In this document: positions 1 to 8,128 of the stretch, piece by piece
Numbering within the stretch: position 1 is the first letter of the stretch
How the letters are laid out: every line of letters begins with the position of its first letter
Source: Bacteroidota bacterium
Lineage (GTDB): Bacteria; Bacteroidota; Bacteroidia; B-17B0; Aurantibacillaceae
Assembly (NCBI GenBank): GCA_021323535.1
Contig: JAJONO010000008.1
Location: forward strand, 1 to 64,000
Reading direction: 5' to 3'
Length of the DNA stretch: 64,000 bases
Notes under the pieces: model-generated
Seen by the model: the letters and a program-made list of their open reading frames with translations, nothing else
What the model was told of the DNA's origin: nothing
Database searches by the model: none
Program-made: the position numbers and the translations under genes

Positions 1-256
1 TAAAATACGTTTCAAATGCCGTTAATCCTGCTGGGGTAATTCTGCATATAGTTTGAGGATAATTGTCTTTGAATTTTTTCTCTACTTCAATATATCCCAC
101 GTCTTTTAATTTCTGGATCTGCACGCTCAGGTTGCCGGCGGTAGAATTGGTTTTTTCTTTGAGGTACGTAAACTCCGCTTCCTTAACCGACACAAGAAGA
201 GAAACAACTGCGAGCCGCAATTGCGAGTGCAAAACAGGATCCAGATCTTTAAACAT
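1..256 (-). CDS. Winged-helix transcriptional regulator, 3' end cut by window edge
   Basis: The reverse strand reads ATG at 256 and stays open to base 1, giving 85 residues. The start MFKDLDPVLHSQLRLAVVSL and the later segment TNSTAGNLSVQIQKLKD fit the short winged-helix family (HTH_34 type) found in Bacteroidota, where the second part is the recognition helix and KKFKDNYPQT the wing. The family controls neighbouring membrane-protein genes. The ATG overlaps the end of the upstream membrane-protein gene by 8 bases (stop TAA lies inside ATGTTTAAA), so the two are probably translationally coupled. Only a few C-terminal residues should be missing. DNA-binding role is known for the family; the target is inferred. 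Confidence 0.85.
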   Translation of the reverse strand, partial: MFKDLDPVLHSQLRLAVVSLLVSVKEAEFTYLKEKTNSTAGNLSVQIQKLKDVGYIEVEKKFKDNYPQTICRITPAGLTAFETYF

Positions 257-836
257 GCTGTTGCGATTTGAATTTGTTCCTTAATAAATGCCCCGGTATA
301 ACATAGCTGAATAAAAGGGCCACCGCAATGATCAACAACTGATCCAGTTCTCCAAGAAAAACTGAAATGCCCGCGCAGGCGAAAGAAGCAATGCTTCCGA
401 TCACGAGGGGCTTAAAGTTGAGCAATCCTCCCGATACAAAAGTGGCAATTCCGTATAAGATCATCAGAAAAAAATAAGTGGCTTTAATTCCGTGATAGTA
501 CATAAAACCAAGACTGATCGCAAGAGCAATTCCAAAAGCGATCCATAAATAGGAGAGGTACGAATCGATATATGTTTTTACTTTTTGTTTTTTATTCTGA
601 CGTGATCCATAGATCGCCGAAAAAATTCCGCCCAATGGCATAAGTATGATCCATACGAAATATCCGTACGGAATGTTTAATCTGATAGTGATATAGTGTG
701 AAACAGCTGCAATGATCACCAACCACCCCCAGAAAATGAGGAGGAAACCATCGTCGGCCAGTTTGTTCTTAGCAGTATTGATCATACCATTAATGACCTG
801 TAAGCTTTGTTCCGAATTAAAATTGTCGTTTTCCAT
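249..836 (-). CDS. Multi-pass membrane protein co-transcribed with a winged-helix regulator
   Basis: 195 residues with an acidic N-terminus (MENDNFNSEQSLQVINGMIN) followed by about five hydrophobic segments, near residues 31-50, 58-76, 95-112, 117-140 and 145-180, and a basic C-terminus. I do not recognise an enzymatic motif. Genes of this kind in Bacteroidota often sit directly upstream of an HTH_34-type regulator, as here, where the regulator start overlaps the stop codon. The likely role is an inner-membrane partner of the regulator, but nothing in the sequence shows what it senses or transports. Transcription should begin at the promoter at 858-889, giving a leader of only about 15 bases. 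Confidence 0.75.
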   Translation of the reverse strand: MENDNFNSEQSLQVINGMINTAKNKLADDGFLLIFWGWLVIIAAVSHYITIRLNIPYGYFVWIILMPLGGIFSAIYGSRQNKKQKVKTYIDSYLSYLWIAFGIALAISLGFMYYHGIKATYFFLMILYGIATFVSGGLLNFKPLVIGSIASFACAGISVFLGELDQLLIIAVALLFSYVIPGHLLRNKFKSQQHV

Positions 837-857
837 TGTAGTGTTATAAATATACTA

Positions 858-889
858 CAAACATAAACTAGTTTACAATATAAACCAAA
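858..889 (-). promoter_or_regulatory. Bacteroidota-type promoter with a palindrome in the spacer
   Basis: On the minus strand TTTG (886-889) is followed after 20 bases by TATGTTTG (858-865), a full match to the -33/-7 consensus of Bacteroidota. The spacer carries the perfect 12-base palindrome TAAACTAGTTTA (864-875), overlapping the -7 box. That is a good position for autoregulation by the winged-helix protein encoded in the same unit. A second inverted repeat, TGTAGT-N11-ACTACA, lies between the -7 box and the start codon. Confidence 0.65.
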
Positions 890-998
890 TAAATAACAAA
901 TAAATTCCATACTCATTTGATTATCAATTATATAAAAATAAAATGGGTTTGAGATCTGTAACAAATATCAGGTTGTTTCGCCTCGCCTTAAATAACAA

Positions 999-1332
999 AT
1001 TAAAATTAAAACCCTAAAATCGCTCTTAATTATGATAAGCCTGGTGGCTCTAAATAATCCCATGAAAGCTAACAATGGTCCTGATGTTTCAACAAAAGAC
1101 TTTCGTGAAAAAGTAAAACAGTCAATTATTACGCCTCAATCCCATTAAACCGTTCTGAAAAAATAACTATTTACTTTATTGTAAATGAAAAGGGACAGGT
1201 GATTGAGCCAACGCAAAAACGCCGGATAAAAAAGCCAAAGAAGATTTAGAGAAGCAATTCATGCATTTAACATTCGAAGGATTAAATCCATGCGTACAGA
1301 ACTGTATTGACATTAGTTTTTTAGCATTGTAA
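999..1332 (+). pseudogene. Decayed gene for a small secreted TonB-C-like protein
   Basis: Three consecutive reading frames join into one protein. Frame one from 999 gives a signal-peptide-like stretch (IKIKTLKSLLIMISLVALNN) followed by VSTKDFREKVKQSI and ends at a stop near 1146. Frame two from 1145 gives LNRSEKITIYFIVNEKGQVI. Frame three from 1207 gives ANAKTPDKKAKEDLEKQF and ends at 1332 with NCIDISFLAL. The expected initiator at 999 is ATT, with TAA at 993 just upstream. So the gene has lost its start and suffered two frameshifts. The order (beta strand, V-N-E-K-G turn, helix) resembles short TonB C-terminal-like secreted proteins of Bacteroidota; that family call is tentative. Confidence 0.65.
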
Positions 1333-1528
1333 AAGTTTAACTTGTCTAAAATTTTGACTTTATACGAGTTTGTAAGCCTTACTACACAAGGCTTTTAACA
1401 CCTTTTCCAAAAATACTATAATCTGTAGCAAGACTTTGCTATTTTCTGGGCATACCTTTGTGTATAAGTTAGAGCACGCGGTGCAAAACAAACGAGGATA
1501 GTGAAGTTGGAAATGCCTTAACTTTAAT

Positions 1529-1587
1529 AACCTTCGCCGGATCAGCAGATGGCAAGCAGCCGGAAACTGCTCCGGCGACCAAAGGTT
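1529..1587 (+). promoter_or_regulatory. Long stem-loop in the recA leader
   Basis: Bases 1529-1541 (AACCTTCGCCGGA) pair with 1571-1577 and 1582-1587, 13 base pairs interrupted only by a four-base bulge (ACCA). Inside, AGCAG at 1544-1548 or 1555-1559 can pair with CTGCT at 1567-1571, giving two alternative inner hairpins. It ends 30 bases before the recA start, so it would be in the 5' untranslated region if transcription starts upstream. TACCTTTG near 1454 resembles a -7 box but I find no well-spaced -33 partner. There is no T-run on the + strand, so it is not a plain terminator. The rest of 1333-1617 shows nothing else I can support. Confidence 0.45.
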
Positions 1588-1617
1588 AAAAGGTGTAATC
1601 AATAAAAACTACATAAA

Positions 1618-2673
1618 ATGGCTAGAAAAAACGGAGAAGATGTTATGGAACCAGTAGACAAAAAAGCTACCAGTTCCGAGAAGCTTAAAGCGCTTCAGTT
1701 AACATTGGACAAATTAGAAAAAACTTACGGTAAAGGTACCATCATGAAACTTGGCGACAGCAAAGTTGAACCGATGGAAGCTATCTCTACCGGATCACTC
1801 GGGTTAGATATTGCACTCGGCATCGGCGGTCTCCCTAAAGGAAGAATCGTTGAGATCTATGGTCCTGAATCATCAGGTAAAACAACACTCGCAATTCACG
1901 CAATCGCAAACGTTCAGAAATCAGGTGGAATTGCGGCATTTATTGACGCGGAACACGCTTTCGATCGTTTCTACGCAGAGAAATTAGGCGTTGATACTGA
2001 AAGTTTATTGATCTCTCAGCCCGACAACGGTGAGCAGGCGCTTGAAATCGCTGATAATTTAATTCGCTCTGGAGCAATTGATCTTGTAGTAATTGACTCG
2101 GTGGCGGCCTTAACTCCTAAAGCAGAGATTGAAGGTGAGATGGGCGACAGCCGTATGGGACTTCAGGCTCGTTTAATGAGCCAGGCACTTCGTAAGCTTA
2201 CCGGCACTATCAATAAAACAGGATGCTGCTGTGTTTTCATCAACCAGTTACGTGAGAAAATAGGTGTTATGTTCGGAAATCCTGAAACTACAACGGGTGG
2301 TAACGCGCTTAAGTTCTATGCTTCGGTTCGTTTGGATATCCGCAGGATCAGTCAGCTGAAAGAGGGAGAAGTGGTGAGCGGTAACCGTGCGCGCGTGAAG
2401 GTTATTAAAAATAAAGTGGCGCCGCCGTTCAGGCAGGCCGAATTCGATATCATCTTTGGAGAAGGCATCAGCAAAGTTGGAGAGATCATTGATATCGGTG
2501 TTGAAAAAGGAATCATCAAAAAAGCAGGCTCGTGGTTTAGCTACGACGATACTAAATTAGGACAAGGACGCGACGCAGTGAAGTCCTTGTTTATTGAAAA
2601 TCCTGATCTCGCGGAAGAGATTGAGAATAAAATTAAAGAGGCACTTAGCGCTGAAGCAGCTTCTGCGGAGTAA
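1618..2673 (+). CDS. recA: Recombinase A
   Basis: 351 residues, the usual length for RecA. The Walker A motif GPESSGKTT lies at residues 82-90, the Walker B strand is [10 protein letters not shown], and loop 2 includes the family signature [20 protein letters not shown]. The C-terminus is the short acidic/alanine tail typical of the phylum. RecA polymerises on single-stranded DNA, drives strand exchange and, where LexA exists, triggers the SOS response. ATG at 1618 is chosen; a second in-frame ATG ten codons later (MEPVDKK) is possible, as there is no clear Shine-Dalgarno. The gene is alone on its strand, between structured intergenic regions. Confidence 0.98.
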   Translation: MARKNGEDVMEPVDKKATSSEKLKALQLTLDKLEKTYGKGTIMKLGDSKVEPMEAISTGSLGLDIALGIGGLPKGRIVEIYGPESSGKTTLAIHAIANVQKSGGIAAFIDAEHAFDRFYAEKLGVDTESLLISQPDNGEQALEIADNLIRSGAIDLVVIDSVAALTPKAEIEGEMGDSRMGLQARLMSQALRKLTGTINKTGCCCVFINQLREKIGVMFGNPETTTGGNALKFYASVRLDIRRISQLKEGEVVSGNRARVKVIKNKVAPPFRQAEFDIIFGEGISKVGEIIDIGVEKGIIKKAGSWFSYDDTKLGQGRDAVKSLFIENPDLAEEIENKIKEALSAEAASAE

Positions 2674-2681
2674 TTTTTCAG

Positions 2682-2772
2682 CTGCAGGTTTGTGAGATTT
2701 CCTGCAGTAAGATGCTTGATCGCACCGGCATACCGGTGAGGCAAAACTGCTGGTCGGTTTGCCGGCTGCGAT
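2682..2772 (+). other. Structured region after recA (three hairpins)
   Basis: Directly after the recA stop CTGCAGG (2682-2688) pairs with CCTGCAG (2701-2707). Then ATCGCA (2719-2724) pairs with TGCGAT (2767-2772), enclosing hairpin CACCGG-CATA-CCGGTG (2723-2738) and hairpin GGCAAA (2740-2745) with TTTGCC (2758-2763). This is a three-way-junction layout. No T-run follows, so none of these is a good intrinsic terminator; the real one lies at 2912-2945. It could be the recA 3' untranslated region or a separate small RNA. I cannot match it to a known riboswitch or ribozyme. Bases 2773-2911 hold only a weak A/T-rich hairpin. Confidence 0.4.
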
Positions 2773-2911
2773 AAGTCCAGTTAAGAATTAAATTCAATTT
2801 GCCATTTGAATTGAAATCTTATCTCGACGGTGGTTATTTGTTTGGGTAAATAGATTTTGTTTGATACCTGTAAGTAACATTCAAAATTGATTTACGGTTT
2901 AAAAATCAGAG

Positions 2912-2945
2912 AGCCGTTCCATTAAGGGGGACGGCTTTTTGTTTT
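2912..2945 (+). terminator. Intrinsic terminator
   Basis: AGCCGTTCC pairs with GGGGACGGCT across a short loop and is followed by TTTTTGTTTT. It lies 240 bases after the recA stop and 27 bases before the next start, so the recA transcript, or a separate small RNA in between, would end here. Confidence 0.8.
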
Positions 2946-2971
2946 ATATTTGAATCTCTTTTGAATAGATT

Positions 2972-3718
2972 ATGATTACTTCTGCTGACGAATTTATCCG
3001 ACTTCGCCAAAGTGAAAGCTCTGAAGAGCAGGCTAGAGCCACTCATGAAGAAGCCTCCTTAGAAACCTGGAAAGAAATTATTCTTAAATACCCCGATTTC
3101 AAAACATGGATCATTCATAATAAAACAGTTCCTGTAGAAATTCTTGAGATACTGTCAAAAGATCCTGATTCTAATGTAAGAACTGCCGTTGCAAGAAAAC
3201 GAAAAATAAACGAATTCATTTTTAATCTTCTTTCAAAAGACGGAGATGAAGATGTTAGAACCGCTCTTATTCTTAACACTGCACTTTCTATCGAACAAAT
3301 CCTGCTTATCAATATTGGCGATTCGGCCAAAGCAACAACTGCATATATATCAAAAATTAAAGAGCATAAAATTCCAATAACCTTATATCGACCTGTTGGA
3401 CCTAAAGAGCTAAAACTAATTGAAGAATCGGGTTGGACAAAATTCCCACCACGTCTTGAACAACAACCTATTTTTTATCCCGTAATGAATGAGGAATATG
3501 CTATACAAATTGCACGTGACTGGAATGTATCAGCTTCAGGTTCGGGTTTTGTTACCAGGTTTATCATGGACTCAGATTATATATCAAAATTTGAGGTCCA
3601 GAACGTAGGTGGGGCTATTCACAACGAGCTGTGGGTTCCTGCCGAAGAGCTCGAAGAGTTTAACTCTTATATTATTGGTGAAATAGTTGTAGCAAAATCT
3701 TTTTACCCTGAAAAATGA
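2972..3718 (+). CDS. Fusion of HEAT-like repeats and an ADP-ribosylation/crystallin-J1-like domain
   Basis: 248 residues with no signal peptide, so probably cytoplasmic. Residues about 30-115 hold three helical repeats with the spacing of HEAT/variant leucine-rich repeats (DFKTWIIHNKTVPVEILEIL, then DPDSNVRTAVARKRKI, then DGDEDVRTALILNTAL). Residues about 137-245 (LYRPVGPKELKLIEESGW ... FPPRLEQQPIFYPVMNEEYA ... WVPAEELEEFNSYIIG) resemble small stand-alone proteins often annotated ADP-ribosylation/crystallin J1. Which reaction, if any, it carries out is not visible. The stop codon overlaps the next start as ATGA, so it is probably co-translated with the broken lipoprotein gene. Confidence 0.6.
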   Translation: MITSADEFIRLRQSESSEEQARATHEEASLETWKEIILKYPDFKTWIIHNKTVPVEILEILSKDPDSNVRTAVARKRKINEFIFNLLSKDGDEDVRTALILNTALSIEQILLINIGDSAKATTAYISKIKEHKIPITLYRPVGPKELKLIEESGWTKFPPRLEQQPIFYPVMNEEYAIQIARDWNVSASGSGFVTRFIMDSDYISKFEVQNVGGAIHNELWVPAEELEEFNSYIIGEIVVAKSFYPEK

Positions 3719-4173
3719 TTGCTCTAAAAAACATTTTCTTGTTTGTTTCATTAATTACGTTCTTCATTTCATGTAAAGATCCCGAAGTAAAACAGGTCCA
3801 CACCTCAGCGTATGCCAGGTAGCTGAAATCCATGAAGGTATATTATCCCTTCGAAACCTGGAAAACATTCATAAATAATCCACCACAATATACTCCTGAT
3901 AATTGCGATAAAGCAAAAGAAATATTTGACACTCTGATCTCTGATCTTATTGCGGATGGAGAAAATGCGCAGGAAGATTTAAAAATTAAACGATTCGAAA
4001 AAGCAATCCATTCTCTTAATCAATTAAACATGGATTGTGAAGGAACCCTGATCGAAACCGGAGAAAGAGAACAACTTTGCAATCTTACCAACAAAATTAC
4101 CACCGCCTGCGGACTCGATCCGAAGAAATATAACGAAGGGGCGGGCCTTGCTGATTATTGGAGGGACTGGTAA
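3715..4173 (+). pseudogene. Lipoprotein gene interrupted by an in-frame TAG
   Basis: ATG at 3715 overlaps the previous stop (ATGA) and opens a clear lipoprotein signal, MIALKNIFLFVSLITFFISC, with the lipidated Cys at residue 20. After 35 codons the frame meets TAG (3820-3822) and then runs on in the same frame to 4173, giving the 113-residue body MKVYYPFETWKTFINNPPQY from 3832. The two parts are one gene split by a single stop. The body has four cysteines and no recognised family. Without read-through, only a 16-residue lipopeptide or an unexported 113-residue fragment could be made. A sequencing error (for example CAG to TAG) cannot be excluded. Confidence 0.6.
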
Positions 4174-4252
4174 CCAAAAAACCTTTCTCTACTGATAAGA
4201 AAACAATCTCAAAGAGAAAATTGACTTTCTTAGATTTTCCTTAACCGAAAAA

Positions 4253-4270
4253 TCCGTTTAATTAAACGGA
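4253..4270 (+). repeat. Perfect 18-base palindrome
   Basis: TCCGTTTAATTAAACGGA reads the same on both strands and lies 60 bases before the large secreted-protein gene. As RNA it is a 7-bp stem with an AATT loop. On the minus strand it is followed by five T, so it could stop antisense transcription; on the + strand it has no T-run and may be an operator. The rest of 4174-4330 shows no clear promoter. Confidence 0.4.
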
Positions 4271-4330
4271 ACCCGCATCGCTGTTTTATTGGTTTATTTT
4301 CGCCGTTCAACAAAAAACTACCTGTTGGAT

Positions 4331-7300
4331 ATGTGCACAAGACCGATACTTTTACGCCTCAAATTTTTTCTGTTTGTTGTTTTTTGTTATACAAATTTTC
4401 AATTATTTTCACAGGTCTATCCTGTTCAGCTTTCAACGCAACTCTCCACACCCTACAGCGCATATCTTAAAGATTATACAGAAGCAGGCTCTGAAAAACT
4501 GAAAATAATTTTACAACTCAATGATCTTTCTGTTGCCTCTACAGATATTAAACTCCGCTTTGAAATAAAAGGCAATGGTTATACACTTAGTACAAAAACA
4601 TTTTATCAACCCCGGTCTATCACGCTTTTTCCGGGACAACCCTATTTAATAAGCGGGTCCGACATTGCCCCTTACCTCAATAGTAATAACCTCGATTTCG
4701 TCGGATTTAATCAGAGTCTTTACGACCAGAACATTTCACTACCAGAGGGCTATTACTCCATTTGCGTTAGGGCCTTCGATTATTACACCAATAAACAAAT
4801 CAGCAACGAATCCTGCGCACAGGCCTGGTTCATTAAAAACGATCCTCCGCTTCTTAATCTACCCCTTTGCAACTCTATCATTACTCCATTGCCAGTTCAA
4901 AATATTTTATTTCAATGGGCAGCCATGAATCTTGGCAGCCCAAATAGTTCTTTCAACACCGAGTATGAATTTGCACTTTGGGAAAGTAAACCCGATAGTA
5001 GCGCCAATCCAAATCAGGTTGCAATACATACAAATCCTGTTTATAGTGTCGTAACACAACAAACGTTTTTAAACTATGGTATTATAGAGCCCACTCTTAA
5101 TTTGTATACAAAATATATCTGGAGAGTAAGAGCGAAAGATGTTTCTGGAAAAGATTTTTTCAAAAATAATGGCTACAGTCAGGTGTGCACCTTTACATAT
5201 GGAACTATAAACTCTGTCCTTGGAAATGTTCTTAAACTTCAGCTCACAGCAACCAATGTTAACCACCGCTCAGGATTCTGTCAATGGAATACGCAAAGTG
5301 CATTCACGTCTTATTTATTGCAGGCGCGAAAATCCGGAACTACAGAATGGTTCGATTATACAGTGGTTTCAGGTTCTGAAAAAATTTCAAATCTCGAACC
5401 CAATACGACATATCAATGCAGAGTACGCGGTGAAGGCGTTGGTATATTAGGAGACTGGAGCAACATCGCAGAATTCACAACTTCCGCCGAACCAACATAC
5501 TCCTGTAATGATCAGTCCTCACCTTACAATACTGCTGCCTCCGCTCCACTTCCATTGGTCAAAGCTATTCGCGGACTTATAGTTCAAAGCGGGCAATTCG
5601 AAATTAAGGTGTACGATATTTCTGCCAACGGTTCCTTGGGTTGGTACTCCGGAAAAGGTGTGGTGTCTTTACTCGGACTAAAAAAGATCCCGGTGAAATG
5701 GAACAATATTTATATCGACGCGGAAGCGAGACATCAACAAGGAATCATAGAAGCAATAACTGATGGAGTTGATAAATGGTTGCAACAATGGGATCAATTG
5801 GAGGCCGAAGAAAATGCCACTTATATTAACGGACAACTCGATTCAGTTTTTGTCAACGGTAATCAGGTATGTTATAACCTCCAGGGAAGCAACAATGTTG
5901 TTTGTGTTCCAACTCCAACTAATGCCAACAATATGGTTATTCGTGATGAAGAGGGAAATCAGTATACGATATATTTAAATCCTCCGCCACCACGTGTAAC
6001 AGGTCCAACAAGTTTCCTGGAGTATAGCAGTGACAGTCTTGACGCTGACGAAAATAAACGTGTACTATTCAAAAAAAGTACAACGCAGAGTTTTGGCTTC
6101 GATGAAAAAGAATACGCAGCTTTCATTAAAAATTATGAAGTAATAAAACTAAAGAATGGCGAAAACTATTTTGTGGCCAATAAAAGTATTGTAGAATCTC
6201 AAACAGATGAAGTTCTCGCTGAAATTCAAATTGCAGAATTTAATTCTTCCGCACTGAATTTTATTACAAAAGACGGATTTTCTGTAACCTTTGTAAATCA
6301 ATCCAATAACATTTATAAACTTACCGGCTTATCGTATTCCGCTCAATGCGTTTATGCAATTTATAACGGAAAACAGATTGGAAAATTAAATATTATACCG
6401 GTAAAAAATCTTGCGAAAAAAGTAAATGTTGTCCCGGTTAATGGCGCCACTCTATCCATTGTTCCGGATCAGTTAAATTCAGTATTTAAACAGGCAGGTG
6501 TGCAATGGACAATAAGCACGGCACAAGGTTTCACGTTTGATCTTGGCGTTAATGGTCTTGATGCCGCCGATGCAAATCTTCTGACTAAATACAGCCCGGA
6601 AATGCGCCAGCTTCGAAATGCGTATCAGCTGTATGATAGTCTTTATGACAAAGAAGCGTATTATTTGTTCATCGTTCCATCCTTCAGCGATCCCGAAATA
6701 AGCGGGTATATGGTAAGAGGACGGGCACTTGGTTTTATTAAATCGGGCGCCTCAATAAAAACAGTAGCCCACGAACTGGCTCATGGAACTTTTGGTCTTG
6801 AACACACGTTTCCTCAACTCCAAAAAAATTCAAGTAACAACCTTCTCGATTATGGAGCAGGGACACAGTTAGTAAAAGAACAATGGATCACAATACAAGT
6901 TGGGAAATATCCTTTGAATTGGTTCGATGACGAAGAGGATGCACAACGCATAAACACTGCCGAAGGTGTTTTTTACTGGATAAGTAAAATAAAAATCGCT
7001 TATAAAAAAACAGCGCAAATTACGATTCCTGAAAGGTTGGATTTGATTGGCAGAGCTCCTAATTGTTATCTCGCTGGTATACAATTCGACTCCATTTGTG
7101 TTTACGTAAAGTACGGACTTGCTGATATTGATATTCCTGTAAGAAATAACATCACCATTGAAACTCTTGTTTCCGGAGTAACAGTTTATTCTGCTGTTTG
7201 TGTGGGAGGAGATAACATCATTATCAAAGCCCCTGCAAACCGTTTACAGGTTCTGAAGCAATATCTTGAATTTGACAATTACAGAAATCTCTTGCTTTTT

Positions 7301-8128
7301 GTGAATGGTTATAGGCCTATTGTAAATGGTAACGGCGATCCTGTAAATACCGGTTTGGAGTACAAAGACTCAAACAATGAAATTGAATTTGGTGATTCGC
7401 GAAACTACTGGCAGGGAATAGACGCTCAATTCATAAACAGGATTGGAACAAGAAACGTGGTGTATGCCGATGGCCACCACAGTGTTGGTACGTCCAATCA
7501 CGGCAGCGTTGGAAATTATCTTAAAGGACAGGGTGGTTCGCAGTTTACCCAGGCATTATGCGAAGATTATCCGAACGATTACAGATGCAAAACCGGTCCT
7601 CCGTTTTTTTTACACACAATACCTAATAAGTCTGGCTTCGAGTGGAGAAGGAGCCGTGGAGCGATTGCAGCAGCCGACCTATTGCGTAAAATCAATAGTG
7701 GATACATTCTTTTTAATAAGCAAACAGATAGTGTTGATGTTGTTGCTCACAGCATGGGTTATGCTTATGCGGTTGGTATGGTTGAAGTATTGCAAAAAGC
7801 GAATATAAAATTCGGAAGGTTTTATGCTGTTGCCCCTGAAAATGCGTGTAGCGGTGGCTTAGACTGGACCTACTTCACAGATGTATGGCAATACGGAAGC
7901 GACCTTGGGCAACCAAATGCCGATCCGTTCTGGGATCAGGATGGTGTGGCGCCGCAGTGTGGTGCTTACAAAATTGACAAGTTGCCTTCTTCTGTAAAAG
8001 GTGGGCGCGTTTTTATTCCGAAAGGATTTAAACCGAAAGGGTATCTAGAATCTCACACAATTAAAAATTATGGATGGATATTCACTGACCAAACGGAAGG
8101 AAAATCAGGATATGTTAAACCTAGATAA
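4331..8128 (+). CDS. Secreted TANFOR / FN3 / metallopeptidase / lipase-like multidomain protein, candidate effector
   Basis: 1265 residues from ATG 4331; an upstream TTG at 4289 would bury the signal peptide, which from the ATG runs to about residue 28 (FFLFVVFCYTNFQLFSQ). Residues about 29-200 match the TANFOR-type N-terminal region of Bacteroidota surface proteins (SGSDIAPYLNSNNLDFVG; LPEGYYSICVRAFDYYT). Residues about 301-384 form a fibronectin III domain. HELAHGTFGLEH at 814-825 is a zinc-peptidase HExxHx6H site. Residues about 1000-1265 look like an alpha/beta hydrolase: FVNGYR, VDVVAHSMGY with nucleophile Ser1141, and a late SHTIKNY with His1242. There is no T9SS tail. This order is typical of polymorphic secreted toxins in the phylum, where the last domain varies. 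The effector role is inferred; the next gene overlaps by 17 bases. Confidence 0.75.
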   Translation: MCTRPILLRLKFFLFVVFCYTNFQLFSQVYPVQLSTQLSTPYSAYLKDYTEAGSEKLKIILQLNDLSVASTDIKLRFEIKGNGYTLSTKTFYQPRSITLFPGQPYLISGSDIAPYLNSNNLDFVGFNQSLYDQNISLPEGYYSICVRAFDYYTNKQISNESCAQAWFIKNDPPLLNLPLCNSIITPLPVQNILFQWAAMNLGSPNSSFNTEYEFALWESKPDSSANPNQVAIHTNPVYSVVTQQTFLNYGIIEPTLNLYTKYIWRVRAKDVSGKDFFKNNGYSQVCTFTYGTINSVLGNVLKLQLTATNVNHRSGFCQWNTQSAFTSYLLQARKSGTTEWFDYTVVSGSEKISNLEPNTTYQCRVRGEGVGILGDWSNIAEFTTSAEPTYSCNDQSSPYNTAASAPLPLVKAIRGLIVQSGQFEIKVYDISANGSLGWYSGKGVVSLLGLKKIPVKWNNIYIDAEARHQQGIIEAITDGVDKWLQQWDQLEAEENATYINGQLDSVFVNGNQVCYNLQGSNNVVCVPTPTNANNMVIRDEEGNQYTIYLNPPPPRVTGPTSFLEYSSDSLDADENKRVLFKKSTTQSFGFDEKEYAAFIKNYEVIKLKNGENYFVANKSIVESQTDEVLAEIQIAEFNSSALNFITKDGFSVTFVNQSNNIYKLTGLSYSAQCVYAIYNGKQIGKLNIIPVKNLAKKVNVVPVNGATLSIVPDQLNSVFKQAGVQWTISTAQGFTFDLGVNGLDAADANLLTKYSPEMRQLRNAYQLYDSLYDKEAYYLFIVPSFSDPEISGYMVRGRALGFIKSGASIKTVAHELAHGTFGLEHTFPQLQKNSSNNLLDYGAGTQLVKEQWITIQVGKYPLNWFDDEEDAQRINTAEGVFYWISKIKIAYKKTAQITIPERLDLIGRAPNCYLAGIQFDSICVYVKYGLADIDIPVRNNITIETLVSGVTVYSAVCVGGDNIIIKAPANRLQVLKQYLEFDNYRNLLLFVNGYRPIVNGNGDPVNTGLEYKDSNNEIEFGDSRNYWQGIDAQFINRIGTRNVVYADGHHSVGTSNHGSVGNYLKGQGGSQFTQALCEDYPNDYRCKTGPPFFLHTIPNKSGFEWRRSRGAIAAADLLRKINSGYILFNKQTDSVDVVAHSMGYAYAVGMVEVLQKANIKFGRFYAVAPENACSGGLDWTYFTDVWQYGSDLGQPNADPFWDQDGVAPQCGAYKIDKLPSSVKGGRVFIPKGFKPKGYLESHTIKNYGWIFTDQTEGKSGYVKPR

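Noticed and set aside
1529-1587. Possible signal recognition particle RNA, because of GGCAAGCAGCC
   Set aside because: The required GNRA loop and the flanking stem of the SRP RNA tip are not present in the right order.
1360-1602. Reverse-strand open frame of 80 codons upstream of recA
   Set aside because: It runs through the recA leader stem-loop, has many Cys, His and Arg, and no signal or family pattern.
1333-1617. SOS (LexA) box before recA
   Set aside because: No GAAC-N-GTTC or CTG-N10-CAG type site could be placed convincingly.
7443-7808. 121-codon forward frame within the effector-like gene
   Set aside because: Overlaps the lipase-like domain in another frame; no signal or family.
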